From: an uncultured Selenomonadaceae bacterium
GTDB lineage: Bacteria; Bacillota; Negativicutes; Selenomonadales; Selenomonadaceae
Assembly: GCA_905233965.1 (NCBI GenBank)
Contig: CAJOFG010000065.1
Span: 1-6,366 of the forward strand
DNA length: 6,366 bases
Reading direction: 5' to 3'
Shown here: piece after piece, positions 5,819 through 6,366 of the stretch
How positions within the stretch are numbered: position 1 is the stretch's first letter
Layout: the number at the start of each line of letters is the position of its first letter
Position numbers and translations under genes: made by a program
Notes under the pieces: generated by a model
The model's input: only the letters and a program-made list of their open reading frames with translations
Told to the model about the DNA's origin: nothing
Database searches by the model: none

Positions 5819-6366
5819 ATGAACGAGAAAGAATTTACAAAATTTCTTGCGGAAAAACTTGTCGAGCCGTTCAAAAATTCCGGTGAAAGTTTGGACGAAA
5901 AAGAAATTATCGACGCGATAAAAAAAGAGTTTGAAAATATTTCGGAGATAATCGACAAAAATATTTCGGAAACGATTGAAAAAAATATTTCGGAAGAAAA
6001 TTCCGGCGAAGAAATTTTTCACGGCGGCAAAAATATTTCCGACGCAGAACTTAAAGCGGAAGTTTTGATCGAAGCTCTTCCCTACATTCAGGAATTTTAC
6101 GGAAAGACGATTGTCGTGAAATACGGCGGCAACGCCATGATAAATGACGAACTGAAAGAAAAAGTCATGCAGGACGTTGCCCTGATGAAATACGTCGGCA
6201 TGAAGGTTGTCATCGTTCACGGCGGCGGACCGGAAATTACCGGATTTTTAAACAAAGTCGGAAAGGAAACTTCATTCGTCAGCGGTCTGCGCGTCACGGA
6301 CGAAGAAACCGTCGAAATTGCGGAAATGGTTCTCGTCGGCAAAGTCAATTCGGAAATTGTAAGTCT
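5819..6366 (+). CDS. argB: Acetylglutamate kinase ArgB with unusual N-terminal extension (C-terminus beyond window)
   Basis: Phosphorylates N-acetyl-L-glutamate with ATP, the second step of arginine synthesis in the cytoplasm. From residue 74 the protein is a normal NAGK: N-terminal helix [22 protein letters not shown] (76-97), KYGGNAM (101-107), HGGGPEI (134-140), SGLRVTD (155-161), then [17 protein letters not shown]. 182 codons are visible; about 220 more residues are expected beyond the edge. Ordinary ArgB proteins begin near the [11 protein letters not shown] helix, but here about 75 residues precede it. These are strongly acidic (19 Asp/Glu against 10 Lys in residues 1-74) and helix-prone, with three NISE octapeptide repeats. 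That helix is the one that builds the hexamer in arginine-inhibited NAGKs, so the extension could influence assembly or feedback control; this is inference. Transcribed away from the rib-ftsY unit. Confidence 0.93.
   Translation, partial: MNEKEFTKFLAEKLVEPFKNSGESLDEKEIIDAIKKEFENISEIIDKNISETIEKNISEENSGEEIFHGGKNISDAELKAEVLIEALPYIQEFYGKTIVVKYGGNAMINDELKEKVMQDVALMKYVGMKVVIVHGGGPEITGFLNKVGKETSFVSGLRVTDEETVEIAEMVLVGKVNSEIVS
5936..6007 (+). repeat. Three tandem 24-bp units in the argB 5' region
   Basis: Units start at 5936, 5960 and 5984, each beginning AATATTTCGGA and encoding NISE plus four variable residues ([24 protein letters not shown]). A fourth isolated copy of the core, AATATTTCCGA, starts at 6032 (NISDAE). 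The cores are nearly identical in DNA while the second halves vary, suggesting slippage or duplication within the reading frame. The unit length keeps the frame. Confidence 0.85.

Noticed and set aside
5675..6220. 181-codon open frame on the minus strand
   Set aside because: It lies antisense to argB. Its Phe/Asn/Lys-rich translation mirrors the Lys/Glu/Ile codons of ArgB, including the repeat region, so it is not a gene.

Overview
The window looks like a piece of ordinary chromosome from a low-to-moderate GC anaerobic Firmicute, most likely of the class Negativicutes (Selenomonas-like). This is inferred from how the ArgB, TatD-associated radical SAM and Rpn-family proteins read, from strong GGAGG-type ribosome binding sites, and from an FtsY without a long acidic domain. 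No rRNA, tRNA, IS element or CRISPR array was seen. The assignment is by recognition only and was not checked against a database.

Layout: positions 5679-5818 hold a divergent control region. Leftward (minus strand) from it runs a tightly packed set of six genes: a membrane-anchored SGNH/GDSL hydrolase (4059-5678), ribBA (2815-4026), ribH (2357-2818), an Rpn-family PD-(D/E)XK nuclease (1503-2360), a TatD-associated radical SAM protein (850-1506) and ftsY (1-824, cut off by the window edge). The gaps are 32 nt, then three successive 4-nt ATGA stop/start overlaps, then 25 nt. No terminator is visible between any of them, so they can be read as one transcription unit. A near-consensus sigma-70-type promoter (TTGAAA, 17 bp, TATAAT) stands about 30 nt upstream of its first gene. 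Rightward runs argB (5819 to the window end, partial), behind an extended -10 promoter.

Functionally the leftward unit is a mixture. RibBA supplies both precursors for lumazine synthesis and RibH condenses them. The genes for the remaining steps (ribD, and ribE for riboflavin synthase) are not in the window, and there is no room for an FMN riboswitch in the short leader. FtsY is the SRP receptor, for membrane protein targeting. The radical SAM protein and the Rpn nuclease have no obvious link to flavin synthesis but are translationally tied to ribH.

The points most worth a second look are three. First, a possible internal ribosome binding site and start codon in the rpn gene would make a 63-residue C-terminal protein, which resembles the intragenic antitoxin arrangement reported for E. 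coli Rpn proteins. Second, ArgB carries an unusual acidic N-terminal extension of about 75 residues containing 24-bp tandem repeats. Third, the SGNH hydrolase has duplicated fibronectin-III-like modules in front of its catalytic domain. The rest is conventional.
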